A program made the translations under genes and the position numbers. 35,687 bases of DNA, taken from assembly GCA_037383845.1 (NCBI GenBank), contig JARRON010000018.1:1-35687 (forward strand). The letters run 5' to 3'. Of the stretch, positions 9,551 to 17,516 are shown piece after piece. The notes under the pieces are model-generated. The model worked only from the letters and a program-made list of their open reading frames with translations. It was not told the origin of the DNA and did no database searches. The first letter of the stretch is position 1. Every line of letters begins with the position of its first letter. The stretch is from JARRON01 sp037383845 (GTDB lineage: Bacteria > Pseudomonadota > Gammaproteobacteria > Steroidobacterales > XN24).

Positions 9551-11653
9551 ATGGACGACACGGCCGCGCCCGAAGGACCGGACCTGCGCCGCCCCGAGCT
9601 CTATTTCAACCGCGAGCTGAGCCAGATCGAGCTCATCCGCAGGGTTCTGGAACAGGCCAAGGACCCGGCGATCCCGCTCCTGGAGCGGCTCCGGTTCATG
9701 TGCATCTCCTGCACGAGCCTGGACGAGTTCTTCGAGATTCGTGTCGGCGGACTGAAAGAGCGGGTGGAGCTGGGCTCCGCCTACGTCCGCCGGGACGGCC
9801 TGTCTGCCACCGAGACCCTCGGGGCCATCAGCAGCGTCGCCCACGAGCTGGTGGACGAGCAGTACCGGGTGTTCAACGAGGTGCTCACCCCCGCCCTGGC
9901 CCGACGGGAGGTCCGCTTCATCCCCCGGGGCGAGTGGAGCGAACCCCAGGCCCGGTGGCTGCACCAGCTCTTCCAGGAGTCGGTGCTGCCGGTGCTCACG
10001 CCCATCGGCCTGGATCCGGCCCACCCCTTTCCCCGCATCATCAACAAGTCACTCAACTTCATCGTCAGCCTGGAAGGCGAGGACGTGTTCGGCCGGCCAG
10101 CAGGCCTTGCGGTCGTCCAGGCGCCCCGCTCCCTGCCCCGGGTCATCAGGCTGCCCCCTGAAGATCCCTGGAACGGTCCGGACGATTTCGTCTTTCTGTC
10201 CTCCATCATCCACGCCTTCGTCGGTGAGCTCTTCGCCGGGCTGCAAGTGCTGGGCTGCTACCAGTTCCGGGTCACGCGGAACAGCGACCTGTTCGTGGAC
10301 GACGAGGAGGTGGAGGACCTGCTGCGAGCCGTGGAGGGTGAGCTGGCCGCCCGGCGCTACGGAGACGAAGTGCGCCTGGAGGTCGCCCGCGGCTGCCCGG
10401 AGGAGCTGGTGGGCTTCCTCCTCAGGCGTTTTGGCCTGGGCCCGGATGACCTTTACGAGGTGAACGGCCCGGTCAATCTCAACCGGCTTTCCGCCGTCGC
10501 GGACCTGGTGAACCGGGCCGACCTGAAATACCCGGCCTTCACGCCATCCCTGCCGGCGGAGCTTGCCCATGGTCAGAGCATCATGGCCGCCATGGCCGCC
10601 GGGGACATCCTGCTGCACCACCCTTACGAGAGCTTCACGCCCGTGGTGGAGCTGGTGCGGGAGGCCGCCGCCGACCGGGACGTTCTGGCCATCAAGCAGA
10701 CGCTCTACCGGGGTGCGCCGGATTCCCCCGTAGTCGACGCCCTGGTGTCCGCCGCCCGGGCGGGCAAGGAAGTCACGGTGGCCGTGGAACTCATGGCGCG
10801 GTTCGACGAGGAAGCCAGCATCGCCCTGGCCAACCGTCTGCAGGAGGCCGGCGCGCAGGTGGTCTACGGCGTGGTGGGCTTCAAGACCCACGCCAACATG
10901 CTCATGGTGGTCCGGCGGGAAAGCGGCCGCATGGTCCGCTACGTGCACCTTGGCACCGGCAACTACCACCCCCGGACCGCGCGGCGCTACACCGACTACA
11001 GCCTGCTGACCTGTGATGGCCAGACAGGCCGGGACGTCCACGAGGCGTTCATGCAGCTCACCAGCCCGGGCACGCCGGCGGAGCTGGAGAAGCTGTGCAC
11101 GGCGCCGTTCCGCCTCCACGACGCCATGCTGGAGCGTATCGGCCGGGAAGCAGAGCACACCGCCGCGGGCCGGCCGGCCCGGATCGTGGCGAAGATGAAC
11201 GCCCTGGTGGAGCCGGAGATCATCGAAGCCCTTTATGCGGCCTCCCGGGCGGGTGGCGAGATCGACCTGGTGGTGCGGGGCATCTGTTGCCTTCGCCCCG
11301 GCATCGAGGGCGTGTCCGAGCGCATACGCGTCCGGTCGATCATCGGTCGCTTCGTGGAGCATGCCCGGGTGTTCTACTTCCACAACGGGGGCGAGCCGGA
11401 AATCCTCTGTGCCAGCGGCGACTGGATGGAGCGGAACTTTTTCACCCGGGTGGAGGTATGTTTCCCCGTGGAGGACGAGGCGCTCCAGCGCCGCCTCGTG
11501 GACGACCTGGAAGTGGACCTGTGGGACAACTGCCAGGCGTGGATGATGCAGGCGGACGGGCGCTACGTGCGTCGCGACCCGGGCGACGACCTGGCCGTCT
11601 CCTCCCAGCAGGTGTTTCTGGAAAGCCTGTGCGCCGAGGTCAGCGGAGGCTGA
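9551..11653 (+). CDS. ppk: Polyphosphate kinase 1
   Basis: This 700-aa enzyme reversibly polymerises the gamma phosphate of ATP into inorganic polyphosphate. The N-terminal domain opens with LYFNRELSQIELIRRVLEQA, followed by the head domain and two phospholipase-D-like catalytic domains. The histidine phosphorylated during catalysis is H447 (GFKTHANM). The second conserved histidine is H604 (RSIIGRFVEHARVFYF). The IKQTLYR nucleotide-loop motif is present. Length and motifs match full-length PPK1. The start ATG is preceded by GGGAGA. The gene ends convergently with ppx, and the two reading frames overlap by 14 bp (11640-11653), so the polymer-making and polymer-degrading genes are tail-to-tail rather than in an operon as in E. 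coli. Confidence 0.97.
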   Translation: MDDTAAPEGPDLRRPELYFNRELSQIELIRRVLEQAKDPAIPLLERLRFMCISCTSLDEFFEIRVGGLKERVELGSAYVRRDGLSATETLGAISSVAHELVDEQYRVFNEVLTPALARREVRFIPRGEWSEPQARWLHQLFQESVLPVLTPIGLDPAHPFPRIINKSLNFIVSLEGEDVFGRPAGLAVVQAPRSLPRVIRLPPEDPWNGPDDFVFLSSIIHAFVGELFAGLQVLGCYQFRVTRNSDLFVDDEEVEDLLRAVEGELAARRYGDEVRLEVARGCPEELVGFLLRRFGLGPDDLYEVNGPVNLNRLSAVADLVNRADLKYPAFTPSLPAELAHGQSIMAAMAAGDILLHHPYESFTPVVELVREAAADRDVLAIKQTLYRGAPDSPVVDALVSAARAGKEVTVAVELMARFDEEASIALANRLQEAGAQVVYGVVGFKTHANMLMVVRRESGRMVRYVHLGTGNYHPRTARRYTDYSLLTCDGQTGRDVHEAFMQLTSPGTPAELEKLCTAPFRLHDAMLERIGREAEHTAAGRPARIVAKMNALVEPEIIEALYAASRAGGEIDLVVRGICCLRPGIEGVSERIRVRSIIGRFVEHARVFYFHNGGEPEILCASGDWMERNFFTRVEVCFPVEDEALQRRLVDDLEVDLWDNCQAWMMQADGRYVRRDPGDDLAVSSQQVFLESLCAEVSGG

Positions 11654-13139
11654 GCTTAAGCCCGATGCTGGACAAGTAACCCGCCTCGGTCTCCAGGTCC
11701 GCCAGGCTCAGGGGATGGGCCTCCAGCCACCCTTCCGGGAAACGCAGTTTCAGCTTGTGCTTTGTGCCCCGGCTCTCCATGGGCGGCAGGGGCTCATCGG
11801 TGCGACTGCGGTTGAGCACTACGGCGACGCGCAGGAGGCAAAGCAGATAGGGCAGCCGCCGGTCCCAGGGGCTGTCGAATCCCTCCAGGTCCCTGCGCCG
11901 GACCTTTCTCCGGTGCCCGCCCACCAGGACGGCCAGCCGGCGCTGTTCGTCCACGGAGAAACCCGCCAGGTCGGCGTTTCTGACCAGGTAGGCGGCGTGC
12001 TTGTGATGGTGAGAATGGGCGATATCCAGCCCCACTTCGTGCAGCTGGGCCGCCCAGTCCAGCAGGTCAAAACATGCCGGATCCTCGAGGTTCCAGTTGT
12101 TGCCAACCTGGGCCAGCAGGGTCGCCGCGGTGGCCCTGACGCGGTCCGCCTGCGCCAGATCCACGTGGAAGCGACGCTGGAAGGCGCGCACGCTGCGGTC
12201 CCGGGCGTCCTCGTCGGACAGCCGGCCCACCAGGTCGTACAGCAGGCCTTCTCTTAAAGCCCCGTCCGCTCCCTGCATCCGGCGGATGTCCAGGGCCGCG
12301 AAAATCTCTGCCAGGATGGCCACGCCGCCGGGAAACACCGGGGCCCGCTGACTGCTCAGCCCGTCCAGGTCCAGCTTCTCCACGTGGCCGGCACTGATCA
12401 GTCTCGCCTGAAGGGTTTCCAGGCCCTCCGGCGTAATCTCCCCCCCGCCGCCCTCTGTTCTCCTCAGGACACGCGCCGTGGCCCGGATGGTCCCGGAGGT
12501 TCCCACGGCCTCTTCCCAGCCCTCCCGAAGGAAGGCCCGGCGAACGGGCTCCAGCTCCTGGCTGGCGAACAGACGCGCTTCCCGGAACCGCTCCTCGGAG
12601 ATTTCGCCATCGGCGAAAAAGGCCTGGCTGGCGCTCACGCAGCCCATGTAGAGACTTTCCAGCCTGAGCGCGTCGTAGCCCTCGCCAATGATGAGCTCCG
12701 TGCTGCCACCGCCGATGTCCGCCACGAGCCGGCGCCCCGGCTGGGCGGGCAGGCTGTGGGCGGCGCCGAGGTAGATGAGCCGGGCCTCTTCCACGCCGGA
12801 GATGACCTCGATGGGATGACCCAGGGCGGTCTCGGCGTCGCGGAGGAAACCGGTGGCCCGGCGGGCCCGGCGCAGGGTGTTGGTTCCCACGGCCCGGACC
12901 TGGTCCGCTTCCAGGGCGCCCAGCCGCTCGCTGAAGCGCGCGAGGCACTCCAGGGCCCGGGCCGCCGCCTCGTCGTCGATCCGGCCGCGGTCATCAACCC
13001 CGGCCCCCAGGCGGACCATCTCCCGGATGCGGTCAACGATAGCGAGCTGGCCGTCGCTCATTCGGGCGACGACCATGTGGAAGCTGTTGGAACCCAGGTC
13101 TACCGCCGCGATGACGCCGCGCTGGCGGGAGGCGGCCAC
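11640..13139 (-). CDS. ppx: Exopolyphosphatase (Ppx/GppA family)
   Basis: This is a 499-aa protein of the ASKHA fold. It starts with AAVDLGSNSFHMVVAR (phosphate 1 motif), then GTNTLRRARR, EEARLIYLGAAHSL, the second phosphate motif VADIGGGSTELIIG, and GTSGTIRATARVL. The C-terminal half is an HD-like domain (AAQLHEVGLDIAHSHHHKHAAYL). It removes terminal phosphates from polyphosphate; the family also hydrolyses pppGpp, so a GppA role cannot be excluded. The start is GTG 13139, 22 bp after the erpA stop, so it is probably the last gene of the rppH-erpA run. Its last 14 bp are also the last 14 bp of ppk on the other strand. Confidence 0.95.
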   Translation of the reverse strand: MAASRQRGVIAAVDLGSNSFHMVVARMSDGQLAIVDRIREMVRLGAGVDDRGRIDDEAAARALECLARFSERLGALEADQVRAVGTNTLRRARRATGFLRDAETALGHPIEVISGVEEARLIYLGAAHSLPAQPGRRLVADIGGGSTELIIGEGYDALRLESLYMGCVSASQAFFADGEISEERFREARLFASQELEPVRRAFLREGWEEAVGTSGTIRATARVLRRTEGGGGEITPEGLETLQARLISAGHVEKLDLDGLSSQRAPVFPGGVAILAEIFAALDIRRMQGADGALREGLLYDLVGRLSDEDARDRSVRAFQRRFHVDLAQADRVRATAATLLAQVGNNWNLEDPACFDLLDWAAQLHEVGLDIAHSHHHKHAAYLVRNADLAGFSVDEQRRLAVLVGGHRRKVRRRDLEGFDSPWDRRLPYLLCLLRVAVVLNRSRTDEPLPPMESRGTKHKLKLRFPEGWLEAHPLSLADLETEAGYLSSIGLKLSLR

Positions 13140-13161
13140 GGCTGCGGCGACGGAGCTGTGC

Positions 13162-13500
13162 CTAGACGCCGAAAGAGGAGCCGCAGCCGCAGGTCGTGGT
13201 GGCGTTCGGGTTGCGGATTACGAACTGGGCGCCGTTGAGATCTTCCTTGTAGTCGATCTCCGCCCCCATGAGGTACTGGATACTCATGGGATCCACCAGG
13301 AGCGTGACGCCGCAGTTCTCCACCCGGGTGTCGCCCTCATCCTCGTTCTCGTCGAAGGTAAACCCGTACTGGAATCCGGAGCAGCCGCCGCCCTGGATGA
13401 AAACCCGCAGCTTGAGCGCCGGGTTCTCTTCCTCGCGGAGGAGCTCCCCGACCTTGGTGGCCGCGGCATTGGTAAAGATCAAAGGGGCTTCGGTAGTCAT
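13162..13500 (-). CDS. erpA: Iron-sulfur cluster insertion protein ErpA (A-type carrier)
   Basis: This 112-aa A-type carrier (HesB/IscA family) delivers Fe-S clusters to apoproteins such as those of isoprenoid synthesis and respiration. The three cluster-binding cysteines are C40 (GGGCSGFQY), C104 and C106 (TTTCGCGSSF). The acidic FDENEDEGD stretch and LLVDPMSIQYL are typical of ErpA rather than IscA. The size is standard. The ribosome site is weak. In Pseudomonas erpA is next to anmK, as I recall; here ppk and ppx lie between them. No isc or suf genes are in the window. Confidence 0.95.
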   Translation of the reverse strand: MTTEAPLIFTNAAATKVGELLREEENPALKLRVFIQGGGCSGFQYGFTFDENEDEGDTRVENCGVTLLVDPMSIQYLMGAEIDYKEDLNGAQFVIRNPNATTTCGCGSSFGV

Positions 13501-13540
13501 GGCTTTCGTGCCTGGTCAGAGCCTTGAGGTTGGAATGATT

Positions 13541-13984
13541 CTAACTCACCTGGGAGGCGCCATCGACCTCCGGCCCGGGTTCGGCGGATCCTTCGGCCTC
13601 CGCGGTCCCGCTGGTGTCCCCGGGCCCGGGGGCCGGGTCGTGGATCAGGCGGCCGTTCACCCGGGCCCCGCTGGCCATTTCCAGCACGTTGTAGCGCAGG
13701 TTCCCCTCGATCCGCGCCGTCGGCCCCAGCCGGACCCGGTCAGTGACGTTCACGTCGCCGGTGATGGTGCCCTCCAGGACCAGGTGCTCCAGCGTCACCG
13801 AGCCCTCGATGACGCCCTTTTCCCCCACGGTCAGCACCGCGTCCTCGCCGGCGGCGGACACGTCCCCCGCAACCCGGCCGTCCAGGTGCATTCCGCCCTC
13901 GAAGATGACGTCGCCCCGCACCAGGGTGCCGGCGCCGACGAGAGTCTCGATGGGCCGCGTCCGGGCCTTCTTGCTGGAAAACAT
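13541..13984 (-). CDS. Bactofilin (polymer-forming cytoskeletal protein, DUF583)
   Basis: This is a 147-aa protein. The central ~100 residues form a repeating beta-helix pattern (GTLVRGDVIFEGGMHLDGRVAGDV, GSVTLEHLVLEGTITGDVNVTD, ARIEGNLRYNVLEMASGARVNGRLIH), the bactofilin core that self-assembles into filaments without nucleotide. The tails are short and disordered: a basic N-terminus (FSSKKART) and an acidic Gly/Pro/Glu-rich C-terminus. Bactofilins scaffold cell-wall enzymes and often sit beside M23 peptidase genes. Here the M23 gene is about 5 kb away and the nearest partner is the coiled-coil membrane protein 13 bp upstream. The start is very well supported, with AGGAGGT five bases ahead. 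Confidence 0.92.
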   Translation of the reverse strand: MFSSKKARTRPIETLVGAGTLVRGDVIFEGGMHLDGRVAGDVSAAGEDAVLTVGEKGVIEGSVTLEHLVLEGTITGDVNVTDRVRLGPTARIEGNLRYNVLEMASGARVNGRLIHDPAPGPGDTSGTAEAEGSAEPGPEVDGASQVS

Positions 13985-13997
13985 AGTTACCTCCTGT

Positions 13998-14705
13998 TCA
14001 GTCCCCGGGACGCCAGGGAAAGCTGGCGCTGACCGGCGCCTCGCCCCGGCCCCGGGGCGTCAGTACCACCTGGGCCGAGTCCGGCGTGAAATCCTGGGGC
14101 AGCTGCACCTCAAAGTCGATGTCCTGGAAATACCTGAAGTCAAAAGTCTGGGCGTCGGCGGCCAGGTCCTGGAGGGACAGACGGGTGTCCTCGCCGTTTC
14201 GCTGTCCCTTGATTTCCACCGCCAGCTCCCCGCTGGTGCGGTCGTCCCGCTGGCGGGCCTGCACCAGGACCAGCTTGACCCGGTAGCGACCGGCGGCCTC
14301 CGCCGGCGCCACCTCAAAGCCCTGGATGCGCAGCCCGCCCTCGCCCTTCGACGGCGCCATGATACGCCGGTAGAACGCCAGTTCCTCGTTCAGCTCCGCC
14401 ACCTGCGACTCGGTCTCCTCCAGGCTGCTCCGGAGCTGCCGCTGGGCCTCGAGGTCCACCTCCAGGGTTGTCTCGAGACGTGCGATCTCCGCCTTGAGAT
14501 TGCCGTTTTCCTGTTCCAGCGCCGTGATCCTGTCCTGCAGCTCGCGGCTTTCCCGGGCGGCGGCGAGCATGGAATAGCCGCCGGCCTGCCGGCCCAGCTC
14601 GAACAGGCCAAAGGCCAGCAGCAGCAGGAGGATGACGGCCGCGGCCGCGGCGAGGCGCCAGCGGGTGGGGTCGTGCTGTCTGACTACGAGTTTGGGGCCG
14701 TCCAC
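13998..14705 (-). CDS. Single-pass coiled-coil membrane protein (DUF6776-like)
   Basis: This 235-aa protein has a short basic N-terminus, one membrane helix at about residues 18-36, and a long coiled coil at ~50-115 (QDRITALEQENGNLKAEIAR). A beta-rich C-terminal domain of about 110 residues (RYRVKLVLVQARQRDD, FDFRYFQDIDFEVQLP) follows and should lie in the periplasm. It matches the DUF6776 family I associate with this position beside bactofilin and erpA in Pseudomonas; its function is unknown. The start is GTG 14705 with GGGAG five bases before it. The tight spacing to bactofilin (13 bp) suggests co-translation and possibly a joint role. The overall topology resembles septal or wall-anchor proteins. 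Confidence 0.8.
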   Translation of the reverse strand: MDGPKLVVRQHDPTRWRLAAAAAVILLLLLAFGLFELGRQAGGYSMLAAARESRELQDRITALEQENGNLKAEIARLETTLEVDLEAQRQLRSSLEETESQVAELNEELAFYRRIMAPSKGEGGLRIQGFEVAPAEAAGRYRVKLVLVQARQRDDRTSGELAVEIKGQRNGEDTRLSLQDLAADAQTFDFRYFQDIDFEVQLPQDFTPDSAQVVLTPRGRGEAPVSASFPWRPGD

Positions 14706-14733
14706 GCCTGCTCCCGGCGGAAGCCGGGGCGGA

Positions 14734-15267
14734 TCACCCGGACCCCGATTGCCGCGATCGCCTGGCCGGGCGCTCTGGCGGCCCGTCAGGAAAAACCACT
14801 CTTCCGAACTCTTTCAGCGCCCTTACGTACACCCGGCGCTTGAAATAGATCACCTGATTGACCGGCTCCCACCAGCTCACCCAGCGCCAGCGGTCGAATT
14901 CCGGTTTCTCGCCCAGGTCGAAGCGGAACCGCTCCTCGCCGGCCGTCAGCTTCAGCAGGAACCACCGCTGCTTCTGCCCAATGCACAGCGGCCGGCTGTG
15001 ATGGCGGATATAACGGCGCGGCAGCCGGTACCGTAGCCAGCCCCGGGTGCAGCCGAGCACGCAAACATCCTCGGGGACCAGCCCGATCTCCTCCTCCAGT
15101 TCCCGGAACATGGCTTCACGGGGGCTCTCCCCCGGCGCGATGCCGCCCTGGGGAAACTGCCAGCCCGGGCGGCCAGCCCGCCCGGCCCAGAAAACCCGGC
15201 CGTCCTCGTTGGTCAGGACGATCCCGACGTTAGCCCGGAACCCGTCCCGGTCGATGCAGTCGCTCAT
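14734..15267 (-). CDS. rppH: RNA pyrophosphohydrolase RppH (Nudix)
   Basis: This 177-aa Nudix hydrolase removes pyrophosphate from the 5' end of primary transcripts, opening them to RNase E decay. The complete Nudix box spans residues 41-63 (GGIAPGESPREAMFRELEEE then IGL), and all key Glu/Arg residues are present. The opening IDRDGFRANVGIVL and later KQRWFLLKL and the EFDRWRWVSWWEPV segment are typical of RppH. ATG 15267 is chosen because the family starts close to this motif. It heads the minus-strand run rppH, DUF6776, bactofilin, erpA, ppx. The 78 bp before it show no clear promoter or terminator. Confidence 0.95.
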   Translation of the reverse strand: MSDCIDRDGFRANVGIVLTNEDGRVFWAGRAGRPGWQFPQGGIAPGESPREAMFRELEEEIGLVPEDVCVLGCTRGWLRYRLPRRYIRHHSRPLCIGQKQRWFLLKLTAGEERFRFDLGEKPEFDRWRWVSWWEPVNQVIYFKRRVYVRALKEFGRVVFPDGPPERPARRSRQSGSG

Positions 15268-15345
15268 GACCGCCGCAATAAAACCTGCTTGCCCGGATTC
15301 TTCCACAACGCCGGCTCAGGGAACAACACTGGCCGGCGACCCGAC

Positions 15346-16407
15346 CTAGGCGCCGGCGCCAGCCGGGGCCCTGGGGAAGACCACCACGTGGTCCGCCTCC
15401 AGGCGAATGCCGATGCGTTCGCCGATGCGGTGATTGTGGTGGCTGGGAACCAGGGCAAGCACCCGGCGTCCGCTGGGAAGCCCCAGGGTGTAGAGGATGG
15501 ACGCGCCGCGGAACGCCTTGCGGATGACCAGGGCCTCGGTGGGACTTTCGTCCTCGTGGACCACGTCGTCGGGCCTCAGCAGCACGTCCACGTCGGTGCC
15601 CGCCGACAGCTCTGCGTCTTCGGTCAGCTCCAGCCGCCCGAGCTCGACGCGCACCTGTCCGTCGTCCTCCAGGCGGCCGGGAATAAAACAGCCCTCGCCG
15701 ACGAACTCCGCCACGAAGCGGCTGGCCGGCCGGTGGTAGAGGTTGTAGGCGCTGTCCCACTGCTCCAGCCGGCCGGCGTTCATCACGCCGATCTCGTCGG
15801 CCACGGCGAAGGCCTCTGCCTGGTCGTGGGTCACCAGCAGGGCCGTGATCCCGAGCGCCTTGATGATGTCCCGGACCTCCGCGCCCAGGCGGACCCGCAT
15901 CCCGACGTCCAGGCTCGAAAAGGGCTCGTCCATCAGCAGAAGCCCGGGGCGGGGCGCGAGGGCCCGGGCCAGCGCAACCCGCTGCTGCTGGCCGCCGGAG
16001 AGCTCGTCCGGGAACAGTCCGGCGGAGGCTTCCAGCCCGACCAGCTCCAGCACCTCCCCTGCCCGCCGGGACCTCTCAGGCCCGGAGAGGCCGCGCAGGC
16101 CGAAGGCCACGTTCTCTGAAACCGTCAGGTGCGGGAACAGGGCGTAGTCCTGGAAGACCATCCCGATACCCCGCTTCTCCGGCGGCAGTGTGAACCCGGA
16201 CCGGCTGATCGCCTCGCCGTTGGCCAGGATCCGGCCCGCGCTGACGTCTTCGAAGCCCGCGATGCATCGCAGGGCGGTGGTCTTTCCGCAGCCACTGGGG
16301 CCCAGCAGGCAACCGATGGAGCCCGTCGGCAGGCGAAACGACAGGCCCTGGAGCACCGGGGCGTCGTCCGCGTAGGCCTGGGAGATGTTCTCGACGATGA
16401 GCCACAT
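15346..16407 (-). CDS. ABC transporter ATPase, FbpC/PotA-like, orphan
   Basis: This 353-aa ATP-binding subunit has Walker A GPSGCGKT (residues 36-43), the Q-loop at FQDYALFPHL (86-), signature LSGGQ (136-140), Walker B LLLMDEP (157-163), D-loop SSLD and switch H194. A C-terminal TOBE domain (~235-345) marks the MalK/FbpC/PotA group, and the ferric-iron type is the closest fit by eye. No permease or binding protein is encoded nearby, so its substrate is unknown. The ATG is 7 bp after the stop of the GGDEF gene and lacks its own ribosome site, implying translational coupling to a signalling gene, which is unusual. Confidence 0.88.
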   Translation of the reverse strand: MWLIVENISQAYADDAPVLQGLSFRLPTGSIGCLLGPSGCGKTTALRCIAGFEDVSAGRILANGEAISRSGFTLPPEKRGIGMVFQDYALFPHLTVSENVAFGLRGLSGPERSRRAGEVLELVGLEASAGLFPDELSGGQQQRVALARALAPRPGLLLMDEPFSSLDVGMRVRLGAEVRDIIKALGITALLVTHDQAEAFAVADEIGVMNAGRLEQWDSAYNLYHRPASRFVAEFVGEGCFIPGRLEDDGQVRVELGRLELTEDAELSAGTDVDVLLRPDDVVHEDESPTEALVIRKAFRGASILYTLGLPSGRRVLALVPSHHNHRIGERIGIRLEADHVVVFPRAPAGAGA

Positions 16408-16414
16408 GGCCGGA

Positions 16415-17500
16415 TCAGGCCGCCCGGACCCGGTTGCGGCCGTCGGACTTCGCGCGGTAGAGGTGCATGTCGGCCTCCGCGATCAGCCTTTCGCCAAGGC
16501 TTTTCAGGTCGCTGTCGACCAGGGCGTCCGGCAGCACGCCCGCCACGCCGGCGGAGACCGTGAGACTGACCGGCCCGGAGGCAAGCTCCACGGGGCTGTT
16601 TTCCACAGCATGGCGAATGCGCTCAGCCACGGCGGCGGCGTCAGCGCAGGTCGCGCCCGGCAACAGGACGGCGAACTCCTCGCCTCCGAACCGAACCGCA
16701 ACGTCGCTGTCGCGGCAACTGTCTTCCACGGTTCCTCCCACGACCCTCAGCACCTGGTCGCCGGCGGCGTGGCCCCAGCGGTCATTGACCGCCTTGAAAT
16801 GGTCCACGTCCAGCAGGACGCAGGCCAGGGGACGCCCGTCCCGGCGCGCCCTGGCCAGCTCGTCGGCGAGCCGGTCCTGGAGGTAGCGGCGATTGTACAG
16901 ACCGGTCAGGACGTCGCGGGTCCCGGACCGCACCAGCCGGGCGCGGTTCACCGCGTTCTCCAGGCAGACCGCGGCGATGTCGGCAAAGTGACTCAGGAAG
17001 TCCACCGCATGGTGCCGGGTGAACCGCTCCGGTCGTGTGCTGGCCAGGTTGAGGACCCCGATAAGCTCCTCCTGCCGCCGGAGGGGCAGCAGGGCGCAGC
17101 TGGCCAGGCCGGCCGCCCCCGGGAAGACCAGGCCGTGGTCCGAGCCCACGAAGGGCCCCAGCCAGGGCTGCCAGAGGAAGCCGTACTGGGGCGCCAGGGC
17201 CTCCAGGCTCTCCGCAAAGATCACGCCTTCCGGCAGGCCGGCATCACGAATCTCCTCGCCGGCCAGCTGGCGGATCTCATGGTGGATGTCCCGGACCACG
17301 AGGGTGACGTGCTGGAGGTCGTGGGCCCGGGCCGTGCCGTCCACCAGGACGTCCATGAGCTCGGGCAGGGTCCCGGCCCGGAGCAGCCGCATCTCCCGCT
17401 CGTGGGCGGAGCGGAAGATACGCTCATTGGCCCGCGCTTCGCCCCTGGCCTCCGCCAGTTCCGTGCGCAGCCGGCGGACCTCCCGATCTAACTCCTGCAC
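16415..17500 (-). CDS. GAF-GGDEF diguanylate cyclase
   Basis: This is a soluble 361-aa protein. A short N-terminal coiled coil (LDREVRRLRTELAEARGEA) leads to a GAF/DUF484-like sensor domain (~40-185), then a GGDEF domain (~195-361) with GGEEF at 272-276. Metal-binding D231 (LLDVDHFKAVND) and an intact inhibitory site RxxD (R263-D266), five residues upstream, are present. It should make cyclic di-GMP and be product-inhibited. The GAF-like part resembles the DUF484 fold. The start is GTG 17500, with GGAG at 9 bases, 16 bp after the dehydrogenase stop, so it is co-transcribed with that gene and with the ABC ATPase. No membrane helix is visible. Confidence 0.92.
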   Translation of the reverse strand: MQELDREVRRLRTELAEARGEARANERIFRSAHEREMRLLRAGTLPELMDVLVDGTARAHDLQHVTLVVRDIHHEIRQLAGEEIRDAGLPEGVIFAESLEALAPQYGFLWQPWLGPFVGSDHGLVFPGAAGLASCALLPLRRQEELIGVLNLASTRPERFTRHHAVDFLSHFADIAAVCLENAVNRARLVRSGTRDVLTGLYNRRYLQDRLADELARARRDGRPLACVLLDVDHFKAVNDRWGHAAGDQVLRVVGGTVEDSCRDSDVAVRFGGEEFAVLLPGATCADAAAVAERIRHAVENSPVELASGPVSLTVSAGVAGVLPDALVDSDLKSLGERLIAEADMHLYRAKSDGRNRVRAA

Positions 17501-17516
17501 CCGGCGCCGCTCCGCG

